64,000 bases of DNA. It comes from Macrocystis pyrifera. Lineage: Eukaryota; Sar; Phaeophyceae; Laminariales; Laminariaceae. Under the pieces are notes generated by a model. It made no database searches. It saw nothing but the letters and a program-made list of their open reading frames with translations, and had not been told where the DNA came from. A program made the position numbers and the translations under genes. This document shows positions 22,614 to 34,345 of this stretch, piece by piece; the stretch's first letter is position 1; the number at the start of each line of letters is the position of its first letter. The DNA lies in contig JASSKH010000004.1 in NCBI GenBank assembly GCA_031763025.1, forward strand, positions 1,984,001-2,048,000. The letters are read 5' to 3'.

Positions 22614-25600
22614 ATGGCGATGTTCAAGATAAAGCTATTGTGTGCACTGAGCGCGCTTGCCGTGGCCGTCGTGAGGGGTCAAGGATCCTGCGTTCAGGTC
22701 AACATGACGGAGCTCTCATCGTGTCCTTGTGCCGATGCTACCCTGACGTTCACGCTAGAAGGACAGACATCGATAGCGGCAAATACGGTGAGTGGGTGAA
22801 CGAAAGCTCAGGCTTGATTGAGCAGTGGTACGTGCCGCCGCAACCACTTCGCCCTCCAAAGATAGATTCCTGTTCAACCGGACCCACCTGTGTTCGGATG
22901 ATATAAAAAAAACACAAACCTAATCTGTGAGATCGAGAACTTCGAGGTTGTGTTCTGTAGGGTACGCACAGAGCCATGTCCGGGGTGTTTTCTCAGGTAT
23001 TACTTGTACCGGGAACTTATGCTTGGTCGGTACGACATTCATACCCGGATCCCAAACTTATACCATAGGTGCTGCACGCCCGTGCCACTATACCTGGGGT
23101 GCTGGTACAATACATACAGTCATGCCTGAGTTATGTACGCCCGAGCCACGATACCTGGAACGTCCGTGAGTCCCGTAACACTTCCATGCCCGCACCTGAA
23201 ACTTTTGTGAGTTCTTTGCGTCATTTATACCCGTATGCGGAGGTTCTGTAACGTCTGTAAGACCGCTGCACTATAATACCCGTAGTACGGCTACAGGTTT
23301 GTCACAATACCCGGGCGCCCAGTACGTACTTCGCAGGTAATACTGGGAGTGCTCGGGTTTGTTCGCATTATGACGTCAGGTCTCGTCAGTCACACACAAA
23401 CCGAGAACGAAAAAACACAAATCTAAATACTCCGAAGTACACACATACCCCCCTCCCCGTCGTCTTCGTTCACAAGCAGTCTGCCGAAAAACCTGGCGTA
23501 CTGCAAATCATACTTGGATGTTATCAGTTAGTATGTGTCATTGGTGGGACTCAACAATAGTGCGTGACGTGCTCGTGTACATGTGAATATCTTTATTATT
23601 GGTACGTGTGAACAGTCATACTTGTTTCTCAGTTGTTTGAAGCATCCTTCGCATTGATTTTGCACGCAAAAAAAATCTTCAACTACTCTATTAATAGTTC
23701 GAAACGTTAAGTATAGTTTTCCGTCGCCCGGCGTTTCTCTTTGTAGTATTATTGACCTACCTAAAATGTGATCCACTTACAATTGTGACCGGCATTGTTT
23801 TTGTGCTTTTCTTGGCTTTTTCACTCCTGGGGTAGAAATGATTTTCTTGCTTGCGAAATAACCGGAAAATATTGCGGAGACGTTGGCACCCACGCGTCCC
23901 CCGTTCCCGGCTTTCCGGTCACTGTAACATCCAGATGTTTTATCGCAACAGAAAACACATCTTTAACTCAACACGCTGCGTTTACAATTTCGGCTGGTTC
24001 GTGCTTACCGGAGAGCGACGGTGACTTGAAAGAGGTTCATCGCAGCAGCGTGCGTCACTCTCGAGATTGACCTCCCGCCTGGTCTCAACAGAAGTCTACA
24101 TCTCGACTTTGAGGTGCTGCAGTGGTCGAAATCGGTCGAAGTTTGAGGTGCACAAAATGAGACACAAACCAACTCCCAGTTGAACGTTTTTACCTCACTT
24201 GCGAACAGCTATAGCTCCTCACATGATACCACAGCCCGCGAAATTGAGGAATTCTCTGGGTGGGATGTGTGACGGTATCGGGTGCGCCAGACGGTAGTCG
24301 TAGGCACCTAGAAACGACTCACGAGGTGTTTTCGTCTACTTGAAGTTGCGAGCGAGTAGCACAAAAAGCTCGCAAACACGCTAACATATTACGCGAGTGA
24401 GCATAGAACAATGGGTACATCATCGATGAATCAATGTTTTTCACTATAATGATGCTGTTCTCCAGGAGGATGATGCATATCTTAGAGAGTGGTCATCGAA
24501 GATGGGGCCGGAGTGGTTTCTTGGGCCCCATAAAAGGCAAAAAGGGGCAAAACAATCCTCAGGACTCTTGTATTTGTTCTGCGCCTATTCTACAACTATG
24601 ACATACGGATCTTGGTTGCAAACCCCTCGCTGGTATGTGTGTACTGCCAAGACGCCGATGCGCGGGCACTTGACGAATCATTCCTCAAGGTGCCCGCGTC
24701 CCTTTAAGACATTCGATATGCGGTGCTATCGTAAAGTTCCGTTCTTGTGCGACATGAGTGCCTTCCTTCGAGTGGTAGACCATGCGATCGTTCTCTAGGA
24801 AGTTGGAACGGTTCTTATAGTGAAGACTGTGCAAGGCAGCAACAACAACAGGAGAAAAACAAGAACCACCAAACAAAGGTCTACAACGGCATTTGCTAGC
24901 ATTAATGTTTACAATAGGATGTTCTTTACGCAATACACCAAGCGTATTGCACCAAACACCTTTCATGCATTTCATGCATTTCGTTCACCAATGAATCTGT
25001 CGAATTTTCGCTCCCTTGGGGCGAGTATTGACCCGGTACCACCCGTACCCAGAGTTCCTGTGAGGTGTACGACATCCATACTCGCACCCGGCACTCTGTA
25101 TGAGATATGTGTACGACGTTAATACCGTACCCGTACGTCTGTGTGTAATGTACGCCCGTGCGTGTGACAATATCCGGACGTTTTGTGAGTTCCGTATGAC
25201 GTGCAAACCCGTACCCGGACTCCACGAACCCTACAGTACATAATCTTCGCGAATTCCCTCAGAAGACCATTTGACAAAGCTTGGCGTGACATTTCTATCA
25301 AAGCGTGGTACGGTTTCCGGGGTGTGTAGGTTCCACATCGGTCTACAGACTATTAATGTTTTTGCACGCAACAGATTCGCTACGAACTTACTGTGAATGT
25401 AATAACGAGCAAACCGACTATATTGTTGCAGTTGTGATTATTCCTGAAGGTGATGCAGTACGGTCATCGGGATTTCAGCGCTAGACCTGATGGTCGGGTT
25501 CGTTCCTATTAGGTCGTGATGCCCTTGGAGTGACTGCCATACTACGGCATATGTATCACCCCCGAGATCGCACCTGGCGTTGGCGGAAGCATTGACCCGT

Positions 25601-28600
25601 CGCTGACCCAGCGTGGGTGACACGAGTTTTGTGCATCGGGATATTAGGAAGTACAGTACAGCACAGTACAGCACAGACATACTGCGGTCGGTTACAGTAG
25701 CTCCGATCCACTCCCCGGTGATACACACGTCGAAACAGGCTGTGTGATCAACAGAGCATAGCGATCTACTCAATAATTCTCTACAGTGCATCCATCAAAA
25801 ACAACATTCCACTATGTGCAACATTCATGTTTGCTTCTGCCCTGGAAGGTGAACCTCGCACTCGTTCTTGATGGGTCTGGCGGCATCAGCGCGGTTGACT
25901 TTGAGCTGCAAAAGGACTTCGCCATGGACGCCGTCAACGCTTTCGCCGACAGAAACTTGTTCGGCAACGGGGGAACCGCATCCTACGTGCAGTACTCAAC
26001 CTCTTTAGTCTCGTCCGCTATGTTTGACAACGCCCAAGACTTCATCGATTTTGCCGATGCCGACGTGCCGTTTGGGGGAGGCACGATCACGTCCATCGGC
26101 ATCAATGAAGGCACCCGGCTCCTAGGCATTAACCCTGCAAGCGCATCGTTCATGATCGTGATCACCGACGGCGGAACCAACAGTCTCGCCGCCACCACAG
26201 CAGCAGCAGACGCCGCCAGGGCTGAGGGCATAGTCGTGTTTTCTGTGGGAGTAGGTGAGTGTGAAGCATCTCATGGATGGGGCAATGATTTCAAGATATG
26301 TTTTGTTCGGAGATGTAGCGATCCCTTTCTTCCACCGACGCGTAGTAACTCACGATTTTGTTCAACTTTGCACTTAGCAACTGGGCGAGCCAAGTTATCG
26401 ATCTGAACAACGGATATCGCACAAGTATCAACATTCTGGAAAACATTAAAAGGTAAACAGTCAAATCGTGAGTGTCCCTCCCCAAACATGACGAACGCAC
26501 ACATAATCGATATATATATATATATATGTTTTCCTGTACGTCTAATTTGCGAACTATCTTCGATATCTCGAATATATCTCTTTCACCCCCCTCAACAGGC
26601 ACTGGAACTAGCGTGGATGAACTTCTCGCGATCGGAGGCGACGCTACCAACGTTTTTGAAGTCGCCAAATTCGACCTGCTCGACGGTAAGCCGACCAAAA
26701 GGCAACTAGCAGTATTGTTGAACAAAGCAGTCAAGTATCTACTTTCGACTGTACGTCTTGGATGGAATATACCGTACAACTGGCGAACATGTAGGGAGAG
26801 AACTACAGCATAGACTACAGTACAGTAGGACCATTTCCTACTGCTGTGCATAGTTTAGGTCCTTCCACTCGCACGTGTCGTGTCATTGATATTCAAGTGC
26901 GTATCTGGGACATTGATGTACTTGTTGAACGATACCTGGTGATGAGCTTCCGAAATGATTTATCTGTACACAAGCGCTTGTTTGACCGCTCGGGGCAAAT
27001 GGTGCATCTATACTGCGCGTGCACAGCTTCTGCGATTACCCTTAGCCGCGCTTCGGACGAGCGTTCACCCACAAGGGGTGTGGAGTTACGATGCCACAAC
27101 GTTACAGTACGTATGTGGTGCATGTGGTGTGAGTTTCAGCCGCAATTTCGTGGCTTTTGGAATGCCGCAGTTTACGGTACGCACTTGCTGCACATGGTGC
27201 GAGGGTCAGCCACAATGTCAAGGGGTAGCTTTGGGAATGGAGGTATTTATTAATCCTTACATAAAACTATCGTCCCAAAAAAAATCAGTTTTCCCCACCC
27301 TCGACTCGAATACTGTGGAGTTTTCAATTCGAACTCCTCAACATTCGGATGGCTCGACTCACTGTGGCAGGAGTTGTCTTGCAAGCGGAACGTATGCTCG
27401 GAATATGTATACACAATAATATTGCGCAGTTGTCCCAGCATTAGATGACTTGGTATGCTAAGGTGCTATTTGACCTTGGGTTTATCATTTTGTTTGAAAG
27501 CCTGGTCTGATCACGGAGCAGCCATCCTAGCAGGAAAGCGGAACCATGTCCGGATATTCATAAACGTCTTCTGATTATCCTGATGTGCGCACCGCACGTG
27601 TCGAAGCCAGCTAAGCTGTTAGGGTATCGTGTTGGTACTCTCTTGGCAGGTGGTAGCACGGTCTTGCGCTGGTGATAAAAAATGTCAAACTGCCCGGCTG
27701 CTGCTATGGAGGTGCAACGTTAGGATTGGCGTTTATAATATCGGAGGTGTAGTCTAGAATGGCAAACATTTATAGGACCGAAGGAGATACGTTAGTGGGA
27801 GACACGAGATAATGACATGAGCACGCTCCCATTGGCGCTCTGGCTAGATATACCACACGGCATGATCGTACCGAACCACCCTCAGCTACGCCGATGATCT
27901 ACCAAACGTCCACTATCCGTTGCGTTGTCCAGGCGACTCGCGATACTGAGCAGACACTACAGTCGTTTACCCACCTGGTTATCGCACCGCGTTATTCGTA
28001 CGTGTATATATCGCATCGTGCAGACTCGAATGTTGTTGTACTGAAGTCACTGCTGTACAAGTATCATCTCAACAGGGTTTGGTTGTCCATTTTTATAAAC
28101 GTTGTTCTCGGCTGCGGTCCGTCCGTTGAAGGGTGGATTCTGCGTTGTGTGGTTCGTCGTATGGTTTGATCCGTTATTCATTGTGGCGTCGCTACTATAG
28201 ACACGTCGCCAGCTCTAAGCTACTGTTTTCGGTCGGTGCATAAAATATAATTGTCCGACTGCACTTCGCGTCACCGTCAAGTACTACCAGTCTTAGGGCG
28301 TAGACGTTTCTATCTACCGTGTACTTAGCAAAGAACACGTCGTTTATTCGCCCGAGAAGTGTTCGAATAGAGACATACAGTTATACGTATCAGGGGGGGG
28401 GTGCAAGGAGACGTGGACGTCATCACCCACTGAATGGCTACTATTGTCCCAAAATTTGGGCTCCTACGATAGCTACAATTACCGGTACGCATACGCGTTC
28501 CCTACTGCACATCATGAAAACATGCATATAAATAAAGTTTGTGAAAAACATACAAGTGGAGCCGTAAAGCATCAACTCCATTTAGCGACGAAATACTGTA

Positions 28601-30336
28601 TACTCAACTATCCTTGCATCAAGATCGAAGGCAATTCCGTTTACAAAACCCTACTAAATCCCCTCTTCTCCACGCCTGCACAACTCCCATCCTACACGAT
28701 GACCAGCGGCCTTACCAGACATCCTCTCGTCAAGCGGAGGAATCGTCATACCATGCCTATCAACCGGCGCCATGGTGACCATCGAATTCAGCGTGCCGGT
28801 CGACTCTACCTCCTCGGGATCCATCTCCGGAAGCACCGTCACCTTTTCCGCAGTCGACCTGAAATCCACACCCACGAACTTCGACGTCATTCTAGACGTG
28901 TGCGGCGAGGTTCCCGGTGGCAGCGTAGTCGTATCCGCAGACTACACCGACGACCAGGGCAACACTCCCGACCTATCCTTTCTGACCGGCTTGGTGGTCG
29001 GCAACGATTTCTGTCCCGCTCCAACTCCAGCTCCCACAACGGCCCCCACGCCGGTTCCTACTCCCAGCCTGACCAAGAAGAACAGAAGGCGCCCCAAACG
29101 TAGCAAGCGCCTCAGGAAAGGAAAGGCTAAGCACTCCACGTATCTTGGCTGCTACGTAGACGACTCGCGCCACACAACTCTGAATGGTCCCATGACCAGT
29201 TCGCGCCACATGACGACGCAGGTGCGAAACCGATCTCGCCTTGGATTATCCATTTGGACGATAGTGACAGCGTGAAGCCAGTGGCCCGTCGGGATGCCCG
29301 TGAGCATCAAACGAGCGCAATCTAACCAAGTACGGATATGCAAAAGAAAGTAAAGACAACGACAGGTGCAACATTAGAGTGACGTTATTGCGCCTCTTGC
29401 CCACCCATCGCTCCCTCAGATGTGCGCCGACAGCTGCAATTCCTCGGGTTGGGAGTACTTCGCTACGGCATACGGTTCAGGTACATTGAGTGTGGTTGTT
29501 GATTGCTGCCTCTTAGTCAGTCGTAAACCCGAATACACGCGTGGCTTGAAATCAGTAAAATTTCCGTCGGTAGCTGTCTGAAAATATGATATACCGCATT
29601 TGTCAACACGCAATTATTGATTGTTAAGCGTGACCTCAATCCCACTTGGAACGTGACATGCGATAAAGGGGCCAGAATAGGCTGACTGCTTTTCGTTTTT
29701 AATTTTGTTGTTTTAGACTTGGTAAAAACAAAACTTAAGCTCACCACTCTTCCACATTCCAATTTCGTGTCGTGTGTCAATTTAGCCGATAGCTCTCGTT
29801 GCAACATCAAACCAGGCTCCTGTTGCTACCACTGGCGTTAGGGCACGTTGATCCGACCTGACCCACGAGAGGATTAGGTACGGTGGAGATAGCCACCCGG
29901 GAGAGTCATCCCGTCCTGGTAGTGTCAGACTTGCGCGAGCTCACCCACTAACGAAAACCGAGGCTATGAGGCCTTCCCGCCGGATTTGGTTCAGTTACGG
30001 TCCACCCTGCCCGTTGGGGCGTTGATTCGTAGCACATTTCCCGCGCGATGCATCATCAAGACCACTGGTCTCATCAGAGCAACCGACGTCACATCAGAGC
30101 GACGGACTCTGTTGTAACGTGGCCTGTCAAATCTGTTCCTGCTTGACCCAAACAACTGCTGCTGCGATGGTTTCGTTTTTAAATTGGTCTTACTTCCAGA
30201 ATGCCACTGCGGTAGCTCCAAGCCTACTAAGAAGGGAGGCGTGTGCGACTACGAGTGTGCTGGAGACCGTTCCAGGGCATGCGGGGGCGTCAGCTGCATG
30301 AGCATCTACCAATCCAACAAACGCAGGGGCTACTGA
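22614..30336 (+). CDS. Gene 2: secreted vWA-WSC domain protein
   Basis: Six exons: 22614-22787, 25849-26254, 26599-26685, 28707-29221, 29420-29480 and 30200-30336, with 1,380 coding bases and 459 residues. Introns are 3,061, 344, 2,021, 198 and 719 bp, in the same phases as gene 1. The ATG at 22,614 (or the in-frame ATG at 22,620) opens a signal peptide. The vWA domain is well conserved, but its MIDAS motif reads DGSGG at residues 66-70, where gene 1 has DGSGS. This removes a metal-coordinating Ser, so metal-dependent binding may be weakened or lost. The downstream loop reads ITDGGTN. The Pro-Thr hinge is about 20 residues shorter than in gene 1. The WSC domain is complete with all Cys present, ending in RRGY. 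All frames are open. Transcription cannot be judged from sequence. Confidence 0.8.
22980..23340. repeat. Degenerate CCCGTACCCGG-type minisatellite
   Basis: Intron 1 of gene 2 contains irregular repeats, about 40 bp each, built from TGTGAGTTCCGTA-like and CATACCCGTACCCGGAACTT-like pieces. Related stretches occur at 25,010-25,235, 43,790-44,110 and 48,465-48,640, all within intron 1 of genes 2 or 3. Confidence 0.55.
25010..25235. repeat. Degenerate CCCGTACCCGG-type minisatellite
   Basis: Second stretch of the same family inside intron 1 of gene 2, with ACCCGGTACCACCCGTACCC and CCCGTACCCGGACTCCACGA pieces. It precedes the vWA exon by about 0.6 kb. Confidence 0.5.
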
Positions 30337-30512
30337 GAATCCAATGCATTTCGCTAGTCAACACTCCACAATGAAGTAACTGTATGGCCCGTTCTGTTTT
30401 TGTTCGTGTTGAAATGGACGGTGGTAGCCAACTTGCAATCGGCCTCGAGCACTATCGGCAGCAATAAAGTGCATATCTGTGTTTGAACACTCTGTGGGCA
30501 GAGTCCCGTAGC

Positions 30513-31350
30513 CTACGATTGGTTGTCAGGAACCCTAAACGCGTGGACGGGCAGCAAGTCTACCTCTGTGGTTAGATCGCATGGACAATGTGTCCCTAGA
30601 TCACACCATTCGGACGGAATATGCAATAATGCGTGAGGGTGTAGAATGGAATAGCGTCTTTCCTTTTCACAACGATCGAGAGAACGACGTAGATGTCCAC
30701 TGCCTCGAGCGTCAGGCGGGGTTTCCAGTCGTGCTATTTTGTACCAGTAGATGCTACATATCATGTACTCGGGTTTTACTTTTCCACCAGCCTCAAGGCG
30801 AGGGTCGTTTGCATCAAGTATAGTCGACAGCTCGTGGGGCGTGTTTAGCAAGTCCAGCGTGTCATTGTTATCATGGAATAGAAAAAACGGTCCAGTATCT
30901 CGATGTATATAGCAGAGTAAGACACTGCCGTCGTCTATGTATGTAGCTACGTGATTGTCTTTGGGCATGAACTGTTAGCTACGACTCGAGCGTGGGGTTC
31001 ACAACTATATATTTTATATATATACAAGTTGTCTCACGATAGCGTGTCGTATCCATGAGGAAGGCTGTTAAAAACTTAAGGTATGAAACTCAGGTATACT
31101 CACCGAGACAACCGACGAGCGAGTGACTACAGTGCTGCCGAAGTAGTTCAGAGCATTGAAGCAAAGCGGTATGTGGGCAAAGTTGACTGGTCGAGTGTGG
31201 TCTTCTTGGGCACGCGTGGAGTAACGCTGCCGTGTCACGCGTGCCAATACAATGCGGCGTACTGGCAATGCAGGCAAGATACAGGTGGTACTAGAGGGAA
31301 TCGGCGTATATCAGGCAAAAGCTCGTGCATTTAACAACAGGTTCAACATG
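30513..31350 (-). pseudogene. Convergent conserved reading frame after gene 2
   Basis: On minus, an open frame of 151 codons (30,513-30,968) contains ELSTILDANDPRLEAGG and later SEWCDLGTHCPCDLTTEVDL. A second open stretch at 31,068-31,277 contains STRAQEDHTRPVNFAHI. The matching region after gene 3 reads EQSTVLAADGSRLEAGG, SDWCDLETHCPRHLTTEVDL and STLAVEDHTRPTNYAHI on the same strand, but with stops and a MITE insertion. This could be a small gene convergent with the vWA-WSC gene and duplicated with it, relatively intact here and broken in unit 2. No protein family recognised and no secure splice model. Confidence 0.35.
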
Positions 31351-31688
31351 CGTGATAACACCCGAGATTTACACGTTACTAGATAGATGCGCCACGTCCC
31401 GTCCTCGCCCCTTGTATAACCATTAACAAGCTAACAATAGGAATGCGTGAGAACGATACAAGCTACGACAATCACCCATAAAATTCTCATTAGGTACACG
31501 GATACTCATTGGACGAAATCGTTTCATTTTGGGGAGAGTATCTATCGATTGTCGCGGAAAGAATCAAGACAAGCATTCGCCGGCTGTAATTTTGGCGATG
31601 CCGCGAGTGGAAATTATATATATATATTTCACCTGTGTGTTTCCGATTGTTCCTCAGTGGTGACATGCTTTGAAAAAAAATGTTGGAC

Positions 31689-32502
31689 CCATTCTTTTGC
31701 AGTCAGAAACAAGGATTGAAAAGGCCGGTCTCCGATCGGTTATGTTTCTGACTTGGGTGTGAATAGCTATTCTTCTTATCATCCGTCGGATCGAATGTAC
31801 AGTTTTTGTGTGTGTTTTCTGGGGACGTTTGATGTAAGGGAGTGACTTTCCATATATTGACTGTAAATAAACACAAGAAAAGGGGTAGGGAAGCAGGTTC
31901 TAAACTGCTTCGCCATATTGCTCGTGGGGTCAAAGAGGTCTTCATCTTTCAGCAGCTGCACCCAACCACACATATATGTTCACGTCTCGCTTCTTCCTCG
32001 AGCAGCATGTGGGCTTGACACGCCGGACGTTCTCCTCCATCATTTCCTCGAGGCCATCGTAACGCTGGATTCCTTCGAGAGTTGCCAAAGCTAACGATCA
32101 TTGATACCGCACACCGCGGGCGTCGAGTGCTGCCACGTGCTGCTGACGGCCGTAGACAATGATGTACGACGCTGACTCGCGCGGAGCAGCAACACAAGTG
32201 ACAGCAGCCAAGCCATCGTCGCCCATGTTGTGGTGCGGGGTCGTGTCGTATGCCGTGTTGTTGTGTGGGTTATGATACTCGTACGAGTATGCGGCGGGAC
32301 GTTTAAATATGTCTGATGCATGAATCGGACTGGCGAGTTAGATCGAAAATCTCAGTTTTGTCGACTCTCTGGTTCAGCTGGAAATCATAATCGAAACACA
32401 TCGGATTGGAAAGGCGCTTTTTAATTTTGATAAAAACAATATTTTTTTCTCCGATCGGAAACCGGCCTTTTCAATACGTGCTTCCGACTGCATAAGAACT
32501 GG
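31689..32502. mobile_element. TIR element carrying a coding-like fragment
   Basis: Inverted repeats of about 48-60 bp bound the element. The left end contains GCAGTCAGAAACAAGG then ATTGAAAAGGCCGG, and the right end is the complement with few changes. Unit 2 (about 57,005) is continuous across the site, so this is an insertion into unit 1. No transposase is visible, so it is non-autonomous. The minus-strand cargo (about 32,236 to 31,950) is coding-like. Target-site duplication length could not be settled by eye. Confidence 0.65.
31952..32236 (-). pseudogene. Captured gene fragment inside the TIR element
   Basis: From the ATG at about 32,227, the minus frame reads MGDDGLAAVTCVAAP, SASYIIVYGRQQHVAALDAR, one TGA stop, then SLALATLEGIQRYDGLEEMM and VRRVKPTCC in the same frame. 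Codons favour G or C at third positions, unlike the surrounding AT-rich element. An alternative frame starts MAWLLSLVLLLRA. This looks like an exon acquired from a host gene, as in Pack-type transposons. I cannot name the parent gene. Confidence 0.4.
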
Positions 32503-33559
32503 ACTTATGATAGCGAATCCTTACCATATGATGATTGCCAAGACATCTCATACGCTCAGTATTCAACATTGTATCCACGAAAATCAAAATGAAACATTTT
32601 GCAGCGATATCAAAGACGGACATCTTACACACCCTTCAAGTTGTACTATGATTGTGTTATGCTATTGATAGGTTACGTACTCGGATAATTTGTTTTTGTG
32701 TTTCCCCAAAATGTCCAGTTGCAGTGTACACTTTACACCAAACAAGTGGCTTAGTAACATGATTGTCGTAGATAAGCAACACGAAGATCATGCAGGTTGT
32801 GTTTCGGGCCCATGGAGTTTTTTTTATTGGTGTTGTTTTTTTCGCGCATTACAAACATCCCGTCACGATTGCTGTATATTGTATCCCGCAACAAATTGAA
32901 TGACGCATCTATATCATATATTTGCGTTTGTCCGGGAGTATATTTTGATTGTTATGCCCGGAACGTTGTTTTGTGAGGGTGTGGGATTATTTACATTGAA
33001 TTTGACCATTTGGAATCATTACCGAAATAGTTGGCCGAAGGAAACCAGTAGTTAAAACGAAAAACAAGTGAAAAACTAATTTCCAATTTTATGTTTGGGC
33101 ATCATCATCTATTTGCGAAAGAAGACGGCGGGTGAATCATTGTCTCGTTTTTTTCAGTGCATCAAGTGGCAGACCCTGAAAAATGCAGATAGCATCCTCA
33201 AATAAATACCCCTGCGTAAAGTTCAGCTTTTGCACATGAACGCGTCGGCAAGCTTTAGCAACTAGTACCATGATCGTTACTCCTTGGATTTGCTCATCTG
33301 TTGTTCTAGGTCGAGTGAGTGAGGCCGTACATGGAAACCGAAACATTTTCCTGTGTTTGTACGTTATTTCACGTGGATTTGACGTAGAGTTCGACCGAAC
33401 CGGGGTCGCTCTTCTTAGAGTGCATACGACTATTTTTGTGAGAGGTACCTTGACCCAAGCTTCTTTTCTCCAGGGGGGTCATTCAGAGTTATGACGATGT
33501 TGTGACTTTCGGACAATAATACCTGGAAGAGATTCCAGATATACATCGACGTTTTATAT

Positions 33560-34345
33560 TATTATTATGCTTGTATTCCGACAATGTTGCGTAGATGCCG
33601 TTCCGATATAAAACGAATATCGTTCCGTAAATCAGTAGTATCTCTCAAACGCTTCTATGCCAGCAGTTTCCCAAATTCTATGCCCCACATCATTTAATTT
33701 CAGCTGCCGGTATAGTATATCCTAATCCTCATCAACGTTTTATCCTCTCCTTCCTCCGGCTTCTTCCTCTCTTCCCCTAGCAGCCTGGCGGTCCCTCAGG
33801 GCTAGTTCCACATGTGTACTCGGCGCGAAACCGCGACCTGGGTAGTCACCGAGATGATCTGAAAGAGACGTTCTTTGCAGACGCCTTTCCGCGCCAGGGA
33901 CGATCCGCCCGTCCATTCGCAATACTTGCCACTACCTGATCAACTAGATAGCTGCCTTCCTTTCCGAGGCGCCCGAAGCTTTTCACCACGAGGGTGGCGA
34001 GTTTGTAGCTGCGCTCGTCGAATGACACCCGTCCCGGACGAGCGTAGTGACTACGCTTGCGCGCCTCAGAGATGGAGGCAGCTGATGCGTCTCGGTAGCT
34101 TTGTATGCCCGCATGTGGATCCCCGCTTGGGCATCCGCATACGTGACGTCGAGGAGTATCGCTTTATTGCGATACTCTGATGCCGTAGCTTGTAGGAGTC
34201 CTCCCACCGCGATGATGATGTCCATGCGGAGGTCTCGGTTTGCTTGGAAGGGGGCTGCGCTTTCCATTTGGTGACGGATGGACATCCTTGTAAAGGTGCG
34301 GGAGATCGGTTGCATCAGAGGCATGGAAAAGCTCTTCTTTTTATG
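33560..34345 (-). pseudogene. C-terminal fragment of a retroelement ORF
   Basis: On minus, 34,324-33,983 reads RMDIII, EYRNKAILLDVTYADAQAG and HMRAYKA. After a frameshift, 34,028-33,846 reads FDERSYKLATLVVKSFGRLG, EGSYLVDQVVASI and later KNVSFRS. A third frame gives LALRDRQAARGREEE near 33,780. The block order matches a C-terminal region, possibly a PD-(D/E)XK-like nuclease, of reverse-transcriptase proteins widespread in stramenopiles; this family link is from memory. The segment is absent from unit 2 (near 58,090), so it is a truncated insertion, now broken by frameshifts. Confidence 0.5.

Noticed and set aside
26510..26527. TA dinucleotide tract in intron 2 of gene 2 as a regulatory site
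   Set aside because: An ordinary microsatellite; similar TA runs occur at 31,615 and elsewhere.
28444..29103. 219-codon plus frame over gene 2 exon 4
   Set aside because: A shifted frame of exon 4. The conserved spacer, hinge and WSC start are in the other frame, matching genes 1 and 3.
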